DNA of 64,000 bases from Andreprevotia lacus DSM 23236 (GTDB lineage Bacteria; Pseudomonadota; Gammaproteobacteria; Burkholderiales; Chitinibacteraceae). The DNA lies in the NCBI RefSeq assembly GCF_900176275.1, contig NZ_FWXD01000014.1, positions 1 through 64,000 of the forward strand, given 5' to 3'. This document shows positions 27,528 through 36,807 of this stretch, in pieces. The notes beneath the pieces were generated by a model. It saw nothing but the letters and a program-made list of their open reading frames with translations. It did no database searches and had not been told where the DNA came from. Position numbers and translations under genes: made by a program. Position 1 is the first letter of the stretch; each line of letters begins with the position of its first letter.

Positions 27528-29510
27528 GTGAACGCAATCTACCTCGCACTGACGGTAGCGATTTTGTTCGTCAATTCGGCTGGTCTGGCTCAATTGTTCC
27601 AGCGCTGGTTCGGCGACCGTCACATAGCCCGTATCGTCGGCATCTTTGCCATCTGCACGCCATTGTTCTTTATCGAGCACATGGTGGGCCTTGGCAAGCT
27701 GGGCTGGCTGTGGCCCATCACCACGCTGGCGGCAGCCGCGCTGCTGCGCAGCAAGCTGCTTGATCTTTCCTTCTGGAAAGCCGAGCTGCCCTTCATCATT
27801 CCCTTCGTGTGGGCGCTGGCCTGGCGTTTCGCCTATCCGGACATCGACGCCGCCACCGAACACCTGACCGACCTGTATTTCGTCAGCAACTATGCGGCTG
27901 GCGATACCCTGCCGCCGCCAGATCTGTGGCTGCCGGGCTTCAAGTTCAATATCTACTACAGCTTCCTGCCCTACTGCGCGGCGCTGCTGGGCCGCTGGCT
28001 GGGCGTGGGCGCCGGCATGGCGATGAACCTCAGCGATGTGTTCATCTTCGGCCTGCTGGGCAGTCTCGCGTGGAGTGTGGCCAGCCGTTTCGTGGCCAAT
28101 CGCTGGTTCAAGATCATCATCGTGGTGGCCGTGATTGCCGGCGGCACCGGCCTGTCGCCGGTGTTGCCCAAGCTGTTCCCGGGCAACCCGGTGGCGCAGA
28201 TGTGGGGCAACACGCGTTTTGCCGGCATGTTCGATCAGGACATCCAGACCGAATTCGGCCAGCACCTGTTCCCCAAGCTGACGCCGGAAACCGCGCCGGT
28301 GCCTGGCTTCGAGCCGCGTGACCTGCCGCTGGAAACGCTGTCGTACTATCTGTATCTGGGTGACTTCCACCCGCCGCTGGGCAGCTTTGCGCTGGTGTTC
28401 CTGACCCTGGCGCTGTTCGCCCGGCTGGAGCGTCGCGAGGATGAGGCCAGGCTGGACGAGCGCCCGCTGATTTTCGCCATCGGCGCCAGCACAGTGCTGC
28501 CGCTGGCGCTCAATGTATGGGTATTGCCGGTGCAGGGCCTCTTGGTGTTGGGCTGGCTGCTGTACCGCTGGCGCGGCAAGCACGCGCTGCAATGGCCGTG
28601 GCTGATTGCCGGCGGCGCGAGCGTGATGGTGCTGATTTATCCGTATTTCAGCGAATACGTGCCCAATGTGTTGTCCACGCCCATCGTGCTGACCGATGCA
28701 CTCGATCGCACGCCGCTGCGCCAGGGTCTGGGCTACTGGTGGCCGGTGCTGTGGCTGTTCGTGCTGACCATCGCGCAAGGGCCGAAGCAGCGACTGGCCT
28801 GGTGGTCGGCCTGGTTCGTGGCGCTGATCTGGCTGCTGGCCGAGTTCGTCACCATTGATGACCCGATGGGCGGGCGCTACCAGCGCTTCAATACCGTGCT
28901 CAAGTGGTGGTCGTGGCTGTACCCGGTGGCCATGCTGTGGCTGCTGTCGCTCAACCTGATGTCAAGGCAGCTGTGGGTGCGCTGCATGGCGCTGGTGCCG
29001 GCACTGGCCGTATCGCTGTACCTGATTCCGCAGGCCTACCACTGGAAGAGCACGCCGCGTATCCACGCCGGCCGCCTGCAGGGTGATGGCTGGCTGCGTG
29101 ATGACGAAGGCAACCGCGCCATCCTCAACTGGTTGCGCGGCTCGCCGCGCGGTCTGGTGCTGGAAGGCTTCGATCGTGGTTCGTACAGCCCGCAAACCGG
29201 TTTTGCGCTCCATGCCAACCAGCCATCCGTACTGGGCTGGCCTGACCACATCAACCTGTGGCGCAACAACCCGTCCTTTGTCGGCCAGCGTGCCGATGCG
29301 CTGCGCGCGCTGTATCAGGGCCAGCTGCCCGATGCACGTGAATGGCTGAAAACACAGAACGTGCGCTACATGGTGTGGAGCAGCTTTGACATCGCACGCG
29401 CGCCGCAGGCACTGCCGCAGCTGCAGACGCAACTGGCGCCGGACTACGTGTGGATTCCGCTGTACGGCACGCTGCCGGGGCAGTACGGCATCTTCAAGCG
29501 CGTCAACTAA
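27528..29510 (+). CDS. Large polytopic membrane protein, DUF2298/YYY-type (first of three large membrane proteins)
   Basis: A 660-residue protein with a dozen or more hydrophobic helices and a soluble C-terminal domain (~510-660). The loop LPPPDLWLPGFKFNIYYSFL resembles the YYY-motif region of DUF2298 proteins, which look like GT-C-type glycosyltransferases. The C-terminal RGLVLEGFDRGSYSPQTGF and PSVLGWPDHINLWR recur in the next gene, so the two are paralogues. GTG at 27528 is chosen because GGAGG lies 7 bases upstream. It begins a run of five genes ending at 34885. A glycan substrate is inferred. Confidence 0.8.
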   Translation: MNAIYLALTVAILFVNSAGLAQLFQRWFGDRHIARIVGIFAICTPLFFIEHMVGLGKLGWLWPITTLAAAALLRSKLLDLSFWKAELPFIIPFVWALAWRFAYPDIDAATEHLTDLYFVSNYAAGDTLPPPDLWLPGFKFNIYYSFLPYCAALLGRWLGVGAGMAMNLSDVFIFGLLGSLAWSVASRFVANRWFKIIIVVAVIAGGTGLSPVLPKLFPGNPVAQMWGNTRFAGMFDQDIQTEFGQHLFPKLTPETAPVPGFEPRDLPLETLSYYLYLGDFHPPLGSFALVFLTLALFARLERREDEARLDERPLIFAIGASTVLPLALNVWVLPVQGLLVLGWLLYRWRGKHALQWPWLIAGGASVMVLIYPYFSEYVPNVLSTPIVLTDALDRTPLRQGLGYWWPVLWLFVLTIAQGPKQRLAWWSAWFVALIWLLAEFVTIDDPMGGRYQRFNTVLKWWSWLYPVAMLWLLSLNLMSRQLWVRCMALVPALAVSLYLIPQAYHWKSTPRIHAGRLQGDGWLRDDEGNRAILNWLRGSPRGLVLEGFDRGSYSPQTGFALHANQPSVLGWPDHINLWRNNPSFVGQRADALRALYQGQLPDAREWLKTQNVRYMVWSSFDIARAPQALPQLQTQLAPDYVWIPLYGTLPGQYGIFKRVN

Positions 29511-29538
29511 CCACGCCCCAGCCTGACCAGAGATCGAC

Positions 29539-31536
29539 ATGTCCGCCATCTACTACGCCTTTACGCTGGGGCTGATCCTGCTGCACTTTGCGGCGGTATC
29601 GGCTTTCCTGTCGCGCTGGATTGCCTCGTTCCACGTGGCACGCGCAGCCGGCATCCTCATCTTTACGCTGAGCTGCTTCTTCCTTGAGCACTTGCATGGC
29701 TGGGGCCAGCTGAGCTGGCTGTGGCCGATCTCCAGCGCCGCCTCTGCCGTGGTGCTGTGGCAGAACCGCACCCGCCTGAAAGACAGCGGCTTTGTGCGCG
29801 CCGAGCTGGTGTTCTGGGTTTTTGTGGCCTACGGCCTGTTCTGGAAATGGATCTTCCCGGCGGTCTACCCGACCTCGGAGCGCGTGACCGACCTGTTCTT
29901 CATCGGCAACTACATGCCGGGCGCTACGCTGCCGCCGCCGGACCACTGGTTCCCGCAGCGCGTGTTCGATTATTACTACGCGTTCCAGCACTATGGTGCT
30001 GCGCTGATGGGGCGGATTTTCAACCTCAAGCCGGGTCTGGCCTACAACTTTGCCATGCCGCTCTTGATGGGCATGACCGTGGCGCTGACCTGGGATTTCG
30101 GCAGCCGTTTCATCAAGCACACCGGCTGGAAGGTGCTGCTGGTGGCCACCTTGATGATAGGCGGCACCGGCGCCACGCCGTTCGTGCACCTGGTGCACCA
30201 GGGTGACTACAGCACTTGGGGCGAAGCCAACAACCGCATGTGGGGCAGTGCGCGCTTTATCGGCCTGTACGACCATGATCAGGCCAACACACCATTCGCC
30301 GCCAAATATTTCCCCAAGACCGAAGCACCGGGCACCGAAGCGTCCGAGCTGCCGATGGAAGCATTCGGCTACCAGTACTTCCTTGGCGACTATCACCCGC
30401 CGCTGGCCGGCTTCTTCCTCTTGGCGCTGGCGATTGCGCTGATTGCCATGCTGGAAACCGGCGTGGGGCTGTCACGCGTGAATACCGCGATGTTGGCCTT
30501 TACCGTGCCGGCCACCATTTGTTCGAACACCTGGGTGTTCCCGCTGCAGGCCATCCTCGTCGCCGGCTGGGCCATCTGGCGCGGTGACCGCAAGCGCAGC
30601 GATGGCCCGCACACCGACTGGCCGGCGTTGTTTGCCGGCGGTCTGGCCGCTTTCGTGCTGCTCTACCCCTTCCTGTCCTTCTTTGCCGTGAAATCGCTGG
30701 CCACGCCGATCAAGCTGGTGCCGATGTCCGACCACTCGCCGTGGCGCCCTTTCCTGGCGCAACACTGGCCCATGCTGCTGATGATAGGCATAGGTCTGTG
30801 GCGCAAGGAAACGCGTCGCTTGGCCACCTTCTTCGCCATTGCTTTCGGCCTGTGCTTCTTCATTTCGGAAATGGTCTTTGTTGACGACCCGTCCGGCGGC
30901 AAGTTCGAGCGCACCAATACCACCATGAAATGGTGGGGCTGGATCTGGACCGGCGTGCTGATCTCGCTGGGTAGCCTGCTGCTGGGCTCCGCCTCGCGCG
31001 CAGTACGCTGGGTGGTGGGCATTGCGCTGGGCATCACCTGCTATTACGTGGTCGATGTGGCCAACTACATGTGGTATTCGAAGAACCCGGCCGACTACGG
31101 CAAGCTCTACGCCAGCAGCAGCTACACCAACGACCCGACCATGCGCGACATGTTCCAGTACCTCACCAACGCACCCGATGGGCTGGTGATGGAAAACATG
31201 GAAACCGACGCCTTCAACGATGGCGTAATCCTGAGCACCTTCACGCTCAAGCCGTCGGTGCTGGGTTGGCCGTCGCACCTGATGACCTGGCACGGCAGCG
31301 TGCCCGAGGCATGGATCGCGCGCGATGCCATGCGCAATTTCTACAACGGCACCCTGCCCGATGCCCGCACCTGGCTGATTGCGCATGACGTGCGCTATGT
31401 GGCGTGGAAAGCCAAGGAGTCGGCCAATATCGCCGCGTGGACCAAGTGGCAGCAAGAACTGGCACCCAGCTACACCTGGGTGAACTTCAGCCCGGCCGGC
31501 CAGCCGCCGGTGGGCTTCTGGGTGCGCAAGCGGTGA
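29539..31536 (+). CDS. Large polytopic membrane protein, DUF2298/YYY-type (second)
   Basis: A 665-residue paralogue of the preceding gene, with the same order of helices. It has the clear YYY motif (RVFDYYYAFQHYGAALMGR), a LGDYHPPLAGFFLLALAIAL block matching LGDFHPPLGSFALVFLTLAL in its neighbour, and a matching C-terminal domain (KPSVLGWPSHLMTWHG). It probably acts in transfer of a sugar from a lipid carrier, by analogy with GT-C enzymes. Its stop overlaps the GTG start of the GtrA gene. Confidence 0.8.
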   Translation: MSAIYYAFTLGLILLHFAAVSAFLSRWIASFHVARAAGILIFTLSCFFLEHLHGWGQLSWLWPISSAASAVVLWQNRTRLKDSGFVRAELVFWVFVAYGLFWKWIFPAVYPTSERVTDLFFIGNYMPGATLPPPDHWFPQRVFDYYYAFQHYGAALMGRIFNLKPGLAYNFAMPLLMGMTVALTWDFGSRFIKHTGWKVLLVATLMIGGTGATPFVHLVHQGDYSTWGEANNRMWGSARFIGLYDHDQANTPFAAKYFPKTEAPGTEASELPMEAFGYQYFLGDYHPPLAGFFLLALAIALIAMLETGVGLSRVNTAMLAFTVPATICSNTWVFPLQAILVAGWAIWRGDRKRSDGPHTDWPALFAGGLAAFVLLYPFLSFFAVKSLATPIKLVPMSDHSPWRPFLAQHWPMLLMIGIGLWRKETRRLATFFAIAFGLCFFISEMVFVDDPSGGKFERTNTTMKWWGWIWTGVLISLGSLLLGSASRAVRWVVGIALGITCYYVVDVANYMWYSKNPADYGKLYASSSYTNDPTMRDMFQYLTNAPDGLVMENMETDAFNDGVILSTFTLKPSVLGWPSHLMTWHGSVPEAWIARDAMRNFYNGTLPDARTWLIAHDVRYVAWKAKESANIAAWTKWQQELAPSYTWVNFSPAGQPPVGFWVRKR

Positions 31537-31931
31537 CCACGCTGGCCCGCCCCGCCCTGCACCAGTTCGCGCGCTACGCAATTACCGGCGGCGCGGCGGC
31601 GGCCATTGAATACGGGCTGTATTTCACGCTGCTCTACCTGCTGGGGCGCGATACGCTGCACGTGCAGATTGCCCACAGCACCGGCTTCATTGCCGGTGCG
31701 CTGTGGGTATTTGCGGTCAACCGTTTCTGGACCTTCCGCTCCAGCGGCGCGGTGCACAAGCAGGCGGCCGGCTATCTGGCCTTGCTGGCGTTCAACTTCG
31801 TCGCCACCAATGCCTTGCTCTATCTGCTGAGCCACCACCTCGGTCTGTGGCCGGAGCTGGCCAAGGTGCTGGTCACCGGCCTGATGGTGGCGTGGAATTT
31901 TCCGATCTACAAGTACGTGATCTACAGGTGA
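31533..31931 (+). CDS. GtrA-like small membrane protein (first)
   Basis: A 132-residue protein with four helices and the GtrA signature: FARYAITGGAAAAIEYGLYF near the start, FAVNRFWTFRSSG in the middle and VAWNFPIYKYVIYR at the end. GtrA-type proteins are thought to flip polyprenyl-phosphate sugars across the inner membrane, working with a GT2 enzyme such as the one 4 bases downstream. The GTG start at 31533 overlaps the preceding stop (GTGA). Confidence 0.88.
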   Translation: MTTLARPALHQFARYAITGGAAAAIEYGLYFTLLYLLGRDTLHVQIAHSTGFIAGALWVFAVNRFWTFRSSGAVHKQAAGYLALLAFNFVATNALLYLLSHHLGLWPELAKVLVTGLMVAWNFPIYKYVIYR

Positions 31932-31935
31932 TGCC

Positions 31936-32871
31936 ATGGGCCGCTTGATATCCATCGTCATGCCCGTTTACCACGAAGGCCCGCATATCGAGGCCAGCGT
32001 GCGCACCGTGCACGCCTTGCTGAACGAGCATGCCATCGAGCACGAATTCGTGCTGATCGACGACGGCTCGCGCGACAACAGCTGGGAAGCGCTGCAGCAG
32101 CTGTCGCACGATCTGCCGGGCATCCATGCGCTGCGGCTGTCGCGCAATTTCGGCAAGGAGGCTGCGCTGTGCGCCGGGCTGGAGCGCGCCGGCGGCGACG
32201 CGGTCGTGGTAATGGATTCCGACTTGCAACACCCGCCGTCCTGCATCCCCGAAATGGTGAAGCTGTGGCGCGAGGGCTGGGATGTGGTCGAGGGCGTCAA
32301 GGCCTCGCGCGGGCGCGAAAGCGGCACCTACAAGCTGGGCGCGCACGCGTTCTACAAGCTGTTCCACAAGCTGTCCGGCTTTGATCTGCGCGGCGCATCC
32401 GACTTCAAGCTGATGGACCGCCGTGCGGTCGAGGCGTGGCAATCGCTGAAAGAACGCGACACCTTTTTCCGCGGCATGTCGGCTTGGGTGGGTTTCAAGC
32501 GCTACCGGCTGCCGTTCGAGGTGGCACCGCGTACCGAGGGCGTCACCAAGTGGTCGCCGTGGAAGCTGGGCAAGCTGTTCATTTCCGCCATCACCTCGTT
32601 CTCGGCACTGCCGCTGCAGATGGTGACGGTGCTGGGCGGGCTGTTCTTCGTCGCCTCGCTCGCCATCGCACTGCAGACGCTCTACATGAAGTTTTCCGGC
32701 CATGCCTTCAGCGGCTTTACCACGGTGATTCTGCTGCAGCTCATCATCGGCAGCTCGCTGATGTTCAGCCTCGGCATCATCGGCACCTATCTGGCGCGCA
32801 TCTACGACGAAGTGAAGGGCCGCCCGCGCTACCTCGTCAGCGAAGAAGCGCACTCCTCCTCCACCGACTGA
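31936..32871 (+). CDS. GT2 polyprenyl-phosphate glycosyltransferase (DPM1/ArnC-like, first)
   Basis: A 311-residue enzyme. The N-terminal GT2 fold has SIVMPVYHEG, FVLIDDGSRDNSW, the DxD-type MDSDLQHPP, and RGASDFKLMDRR; two C-terminal transmembrane helices follow (~225-290), ending GTYLARIYDEVKGRPRYLVS. This is the usual layout of enzymes that load a sugar onto undecaprenyl phosphate. It pairs with the GtrA gene just upstream, giving carrier loading plus flipping for the neighbouring large membrane proteins. The sugar is unknown. Confidence 0.9.
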   Translation: MGRLISIVMPVYHEGPHIEASVRTVHALLNEHAIEHEFVLIDDGSRDNSWEALQQLSHDLPGIHALRLSRNFGKEAALCAGLERAGGDAVVVMDSDLQHPPSCIPEMVKLWREGWDVVEGVKASRGRESGTYKLGAHAFYKLFHKLSGFDLRGASDFKLMDRRAVEAWQSLKERDTFFRGMSAWVGFKRYRLPFEVAPRTEGVTKWSPWKLGKLFISAITSFSALPLQMVTVLGGLFFVASLAIALQTLYMKFSGHAFSGFTTVILLQLIIGSSLMFSLGIIGTYLARIYDEVKGRPRYLVSEEAHSSSTD

Positions 32872-32884
32872 CCCGGAGCCCGCC

Positions 32885-34885
32885 ATGTCGGCCCTGTTGT
32901 ACCTGCTGATCGTGTTCATCCTGGGCGACCGCCTGCTGCGCGCCGCCTTTCCGTGGCTGCTGGACATCCCGCAGCGGCAGAGCGTATTCGGCCCGGCCAT
33001 CCGCCTGCCGCAATGGCTGATCCGCGTGCCGGCTGCCTGGCTGCTGGGCGCGCTGGTGATGAACTGGACCACCTTCTTTGCCTGCGACCTGACCCGCAGC
33101 ATGCGCACCGGCGCCTACATGGTGCTGGCACTGGGCGTGGTGGCGGCCGGCGCCATCGTCTGGGCCGAGCGCGATGCATGGCGTGCGTGGCGCAACAAGC
33201 TGCTGGCCGCAGTGCAAGCGCTGCGCAGCATCGAGGGCCTGTATCTGCTGGGCGCACTGCTGATGTCCAGCTTCATCGCCTTCTACACCCTGATGGTGAA
33301 GGACGGCGCGCTGTTCGTCGGCAGCACGGTGTGGAGTGACTTCGGCCCGCACCTGGCGATGATCCGTTCGTTCTCGTTCGGCGACAATTTCCCGCCGCAA
33401 TACCCGCACTACCCGGATGGCACCATCCGCTATCACTTCCTGTTCCAGTTCCTGGCGGCCACGCTGGAGGCCTTGGGCTTTCGCATCGACTGGGCGTTCA
33501 ATATCCCCAGCATCCTGTCGCTGGTCAGCCTGTTCCTGCTGCTGTACGTGCTGGCGGTCGCCATCGTCGGCTCGCGGCTGGCCGGCGTGCTGACCGGCGT
33601 ACTGTTCATTTTCCGCAGCTCCTTCGCGTTTTTCAGCTTTGCCAAGGATCACCTCAACGGCGATCTGTGGGATGCGCTGTGGAATGTCTCGCTGCATATC
33701 GGCAAGACCGAGCACGAAAGCTGGGGCCTGTGGGCGCAGAACGTTTACGCCAACCAGCGCCACTTTGCCTTCTCGATTTCCATCCTGGTGCTGGTGCTGC
33801 TGGCGCTGTTGCCGCTGCTGCAGCAACGCATGGCCGCCAGCAACAAGGCCACCGACATCGGCGGCCGCATCGCTGCCACCTTTGGCGGGCTGGACAACTG
33901 GCTGGTGGGCGACTGGCGCCGCGCCATCACCCTGGGCGTGCTGCTGGGCGCGATCGGCTTCTGGAACGGCGCGGTGGTCATCACCACGCTGATCGTGCTG
34001 TTCGTGCTGGCACTGGCCTGCGCGCGCCGGCTGGAGTTCCTCGTCATCGCGGTGATTGCCGTGGTGATGTCGGTGCTGCAATCCAAGCTGTTCATCGGCG
34101 GCGGCGCGTCGGCCGTGCACCCCACCCTGTACTTCGGCTTCTTGGCCGAGTTCAAGACCTGGCCGGGTATCACCGCCTTCAATCTGGAACTGCTGGGCAT
34201 TTTTCTGCCGCTGCTGCTGGTGGCCATTTGCGGTGCGCCGCGCGGCACGCGCTGGCTGGCACTGGCGCTGGTCTCGCCCTATGTGTTTGCCACCTTCGTG
34301 TCGCTGACTACCGACATCAACGCCAATCACAAATTCATCATGATCGGCGTGATGCTGGCCAATGTGTACATTGCCGCGCTGCTGGCGCGCTTTTTGCGCA
34401 GCGGCGACGGGGCGCTCAAGGCGCTGGCGCTGATCTTCGTGGCGCTGCTGACCATCACCGGCCTGGTTGACCTCAAGACCTTGTACAACATGAACAAGGG
34501 CAATGTACTCGTGCCGATGAACGATCCGGTGGTGGACTGGATACGCCAGAATACCAAGCCCAAGGACGTGTTCCTCACCGACATGTCGGTGCTGCACGCG
34601 GCGCAATTTGCCGGCCGCCCCATCTACAACGGCTGGCCCTACTATGCCTGGTCGGCCGGGTATGACACCGATACGCGCGGCCGCTGGCAAAAGCAGATGT
34701 ACAGCACCACCAGCGCCGACGAGCTGCGCCTGATCGCGCGCGGCGAGCATATCGACTACATCATCGTCGACGATGCCAACCGCAACTCGCGCGAGTATCC
34801 GACCAACGAGTTGCTGATCGGCCAGACCTTCCCGCTGGTGTTCAGCAGCCCCAAGGACAATACGCGCATCTACAAGGTCAACTAG
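32885..34885 (+). CDS. Large polytopic membrane protein, GT-C-like (third)
   Basis: A 666-residue protein with many hydrophobic helices and a soluble end domain. The loop SDFGPHLAMIRSFSFGDNFP and the following HYPDGTIRYHFLFQF recall the acidic first loop of GT-C glycosyltransferases. The C-terminal DPVVDWIRQNTKPKDVFLTD and IDYIIVDDANRNSREYP resemble those of membrane proteins of DUF2298/PMT type. Similarity to the two upstream paralogues is only general. The stop codon TAG is the last three bases of the CTAG duplication of the MITE that follows, so insertion happened exactly at the gene end. Confidence 0.78.
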   Translation: MSALLYLLIVFILGDRLLRAAFPWLLDIPQRQSVFGPAIRLPQWLIRVPAAWLLGALVMNWTTFFACDLTRSMRTGAYMVLALGVVAAGAIVWAERDAWRAWRNKLLAAVQALRSIEGLYLLGALLMSSFIAFYTLMVKDGALFVGSTVWSDFGPHLAMIRSFSFGDNFPPQYPHYPDGTIRYHFLFQFLAATLEALGFRIDWAFNIPSILSLVSLFLLLYVLAVAIVGSRLAGVLTGVLFIFRSSFAFFSFAKDHLNGDLWDALWNVSLHIGKTEHESWGLWAQNVYANQRHFAFSISILVLVLLALLPLLQQRMAASNKATDIGGRIAATFGGLDNWLVGDWRRAITLGVLLGAIGFWNGAVVITTLIVLFVLALACARRLEFLVIAVIAVVMSVLQSKLFIGGGASAVHPTLYFGFLAEFKTWPGITAFNLELLGIFLPLLLVAICGAPRGTRWLALALVSPYVFATFVSLTTDINANHKFIMIGVMLANVYIAALLARFLRSGDGALKALALIFVALLTITGLVDLKTLYNMNKGNVLVPMNDPVVDWIRQNTKPKDVFLTDMSVLHAAQFAGRPIYNGWPYYAWSAGYDTDTRGRWQKQMYSTTSADELRLIARGEHIDYIIVDDANRNSREYPTNELLIGQTFPLVFSSPKDNTRIYKVN

Positions 34886-35149
34886 GGCCTGTTAACACTT
34901 ATTTCGCGCTTGCGCTGGGCCGCAAAGAGGTCAGCTACAAGGCACGCAACGCAGGCAATAACCGGTTATTGCCAAGGCGCGTAACGCCGTAGATGGCCTC
35001 TTTGCGGCCCAGCCCTGCGGGTTCGGGGTATTTCGGGCGGTTCGCTGCGTTGCAAACCGCTTGCGGTACCCGTACCGCGGCACGCTCTGCGCCTTGCGCT
35101 CCATCCCGAACTACCCCGAACGCAAGCGTGAAATAAGTGTTAACAGGCC
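34886..35149. mobile_element. MITE, copy 2 (264 bp, CTAG flanks)
   Basis: Same length and end sequences as copy 1 at 24640-24903, with few substitutions (for example GGGGTATTTC for GGGGTTTTTC, and one change in the right inverted repeat: GCGTGAAA). CTAG flanks both ends (34882-34885 and 35150-35153). The left CTAG contains the stop codon of the preceding gene. No coding capacity. The operon's terminator at 35200-35225 was pushed 264 bases away. Confidence 0.92.
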
Positions 35150-35199
35150 CTAGTCACGGCTTGCATGGCGCTGGGTACTCCCGCCCCCGCCCAGCAAAA

Positions 35200-35225
35200 A
35201 CACCGGCCCCGGCCGGTGTTTTTTT
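35200..35225 (+). terminator. Terminator of the 27528-34885 operon, displaced by the MITE
   Basis: ACACCGGCC (35200-35208), CC, GGCCGGTGT (35211-35219), then a run of T. Without the MITE plus one CTAG copy it would lie about 47 bases after the stop codon. Confidence 0.88.
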
Positions 35226-35451
35226 ATTGCCGCCCGTGTATTCACTGCCGCAAAAGAACAATCATATATTATTGATTTTTAATATATTTTTGCAAAATTG
35301 ACACACCATTGGTGTATGTACCGCGCCGTTGTGTATGCAGGCAGATACATTTTGATATTCTGCCTGCACGGGTGATTCAACTCAGTCCAGAGCAAGCATT
35401 TGTCGCCCGTCGAGTCAGGCTTATAAAGCCGGCCGATACGAGGAGACGATG
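35226..35451 (+). other. AT-rich upstream region of the acyltransferase gene
   Basis: Together with the MITE flank and terminator it makes 302 gene-free bases (35150-35451). From about 35265 the sequence is much richer in A and T than its surroundings (runs such as ATATATTATTGATTTTTAAT). It holds TTGACA (35298-35303), a good -35 hexamer, and a small palindrome ACACC-ATT-GGTGT just after it. No matching -10 at the usual spacing was found. The composition suggests an H-NS-like or regulated promoter. Confidence 0.5.
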
Positions 35452-36528
35452 ATGAGAAACGCGCAGTTCGATCTGATGCTGGCCATCGGCATCATTTTTG
35501 TATTGATGGGCCACAGCCACCAGCCGGCCTTTTTGTTCTACCCGGCCTATTCCTTCCACATGGGCTTGTTCTTCTTCATTTCCGGCTATTTCTTCAAGCC
35601 GCAGTCCACGCTGGCCGGCAAATGGCAGTTTTTGCGCCGCAAGGCACAAACGCAGCTGTTGCCCTATTACGCGCTGCTACTGCTGTTTGGCGTGATCACG
35701 CTGTTGCTGCGCCATGTCGGCATCAATGTCGGCAGCGACATGAATGCAGATAGCCTGCTGTGGGGCCCGTTCGGCCGTGCCGACCAGTTCAACCTGTATC
35801 TGTCCGCGTGGTTCCTGCTCACGCTGTTTCTGGTCAATGTAGCGGCCGGTGCACTCTATAGCGGCCAGCGCCAGGCTGACCTGTTCATCCTGGCCGGCGG
35901 TACCGTGCTGCTGTATTTCATGCTGGATCTGGGCAAGCAGAACGTGGGCGACTGGCGCTTGCAGGCGATACGCAGCAGCTTTGGCTTCTTCTTTTTCGGC
36001 CTGGGTTATTTCTTCCGCCTGTACGAAGCGCAAATCAAGCCGCTACTGCTGCGCCCGGCCGCAGTGATCTGCCTGTTCGTGTTGACCAATATGCTGATCG
36101 TGCATTTTGGCAACATCGGCTACAGCATCCTCCTGGGCAATATCGGCAACGATCTGGTGTGGGTGCCCATCGTCGGCACGCTGGCCATCATCCTGCAGGT
36201 ATACGTGCTGGCTCACCATCTGGCGCAAGTCAGCAGCGAGCAATCGTGGCTATTGCTGATCGGCCGCAACACCTTTGCGATCATGATCTGGCACTTTGCC
36301 GCCTTTTTGCTGCTCAACGTCATGCTGCACCTGTTGGGCCTGGTACGTTTTGACGACCTGTCCAACGTCTATTTCCGCTACGAAGCCGACCGAACCTGGA
36401 TGCTCTACCTGCTGGCCGGCCTGTTCGGGCCGATTGCGCTGGCGCAGGGCTATCGCCGCGTGCTGCCGCTGCTGCGGCAGTACGTGCGCGATACGGCCAC
36501 ACAGGCGCTGGCCAAAGAGGCGTCCTGA
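35452..36528 (+). CDS. Acyltransferase-3 family membrane protein
   Basis: A 358-residue protein with about ten helices. It opens with the family pattern FDLMLAIGIIFVLMGHSHQP (short N-terminal helix, GH at the catalytic site), followed by FHMGLFFFISGYFF, and has MIWHFAAFLLLN late in the chain. Acyltransferase-3 enzymes O-acetylate cell-surface sugars. AGGAG (35441-35445) fits ATG 35452 better than ATG 35449. It stands alone between the two halves of the glycan locus and probably decorates the same product. Confidence 0.88.
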   Translation: MRNAQFDLMLAIGIIFVLMGHSHQPAFLFYPAYSFHMGLFFFISGYFFKPQSTLAGKWQFLRRKAQTQLLPYYALLLLFGVITLLLRHVGINVGSDMNADSLLWGPFGRADQFNLYLSAWFLLTLFLVNVAAGALYSGQRQADLFILAGGTVLLYFMLDLGKQNVGDWRLQAIRSSFGFFFFGLGYFFRLYEAQIKPLLLRPAAVICLFVLTNMLIVHFGNIGYSILLGNIGNDLVWVPIVGTLAIILQVYVLAHHLAQVSSEQSWLLLIGRNTFAIMIWHFAAFLLLNVMLHLLGLVRFDDLSNVYFRYEADRTWMLYLLAGLFGPIALAQGYRRVLPLLRQYVRDTATQALAKEAS

Positions 36529-36807
36529 TCCGGCGGCCATTTGCGCGGGCAGTGTTGTAAAACCGCTGCCCGACCACGGGCGCCCATACACAGCAGCAGA
36601 ACGCAGATCATTGTTTTTATGTAACAAAATCACCCGACCTGCATACGCCAGCCTATTTATGCAAGCCGGTTGCTGGGCAGTGACGCACTTACTATTTCAC
36701 CCGCGGGTAAACACTTATATTCATCCGGCATGCTGGCGCCAGAGACGCGCCGACAGCAGAAAACAAGAACAGGCCGCCCAAACGGCGGCCGCCAAGAGGA
36801 GATCAAC

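Noticed and set aside
32837-34750. 637-codon minus-strand frame
   Set aside because: Antisense shadow of the third large membrane protein gene; composition is His/Gln-rich and implausible.
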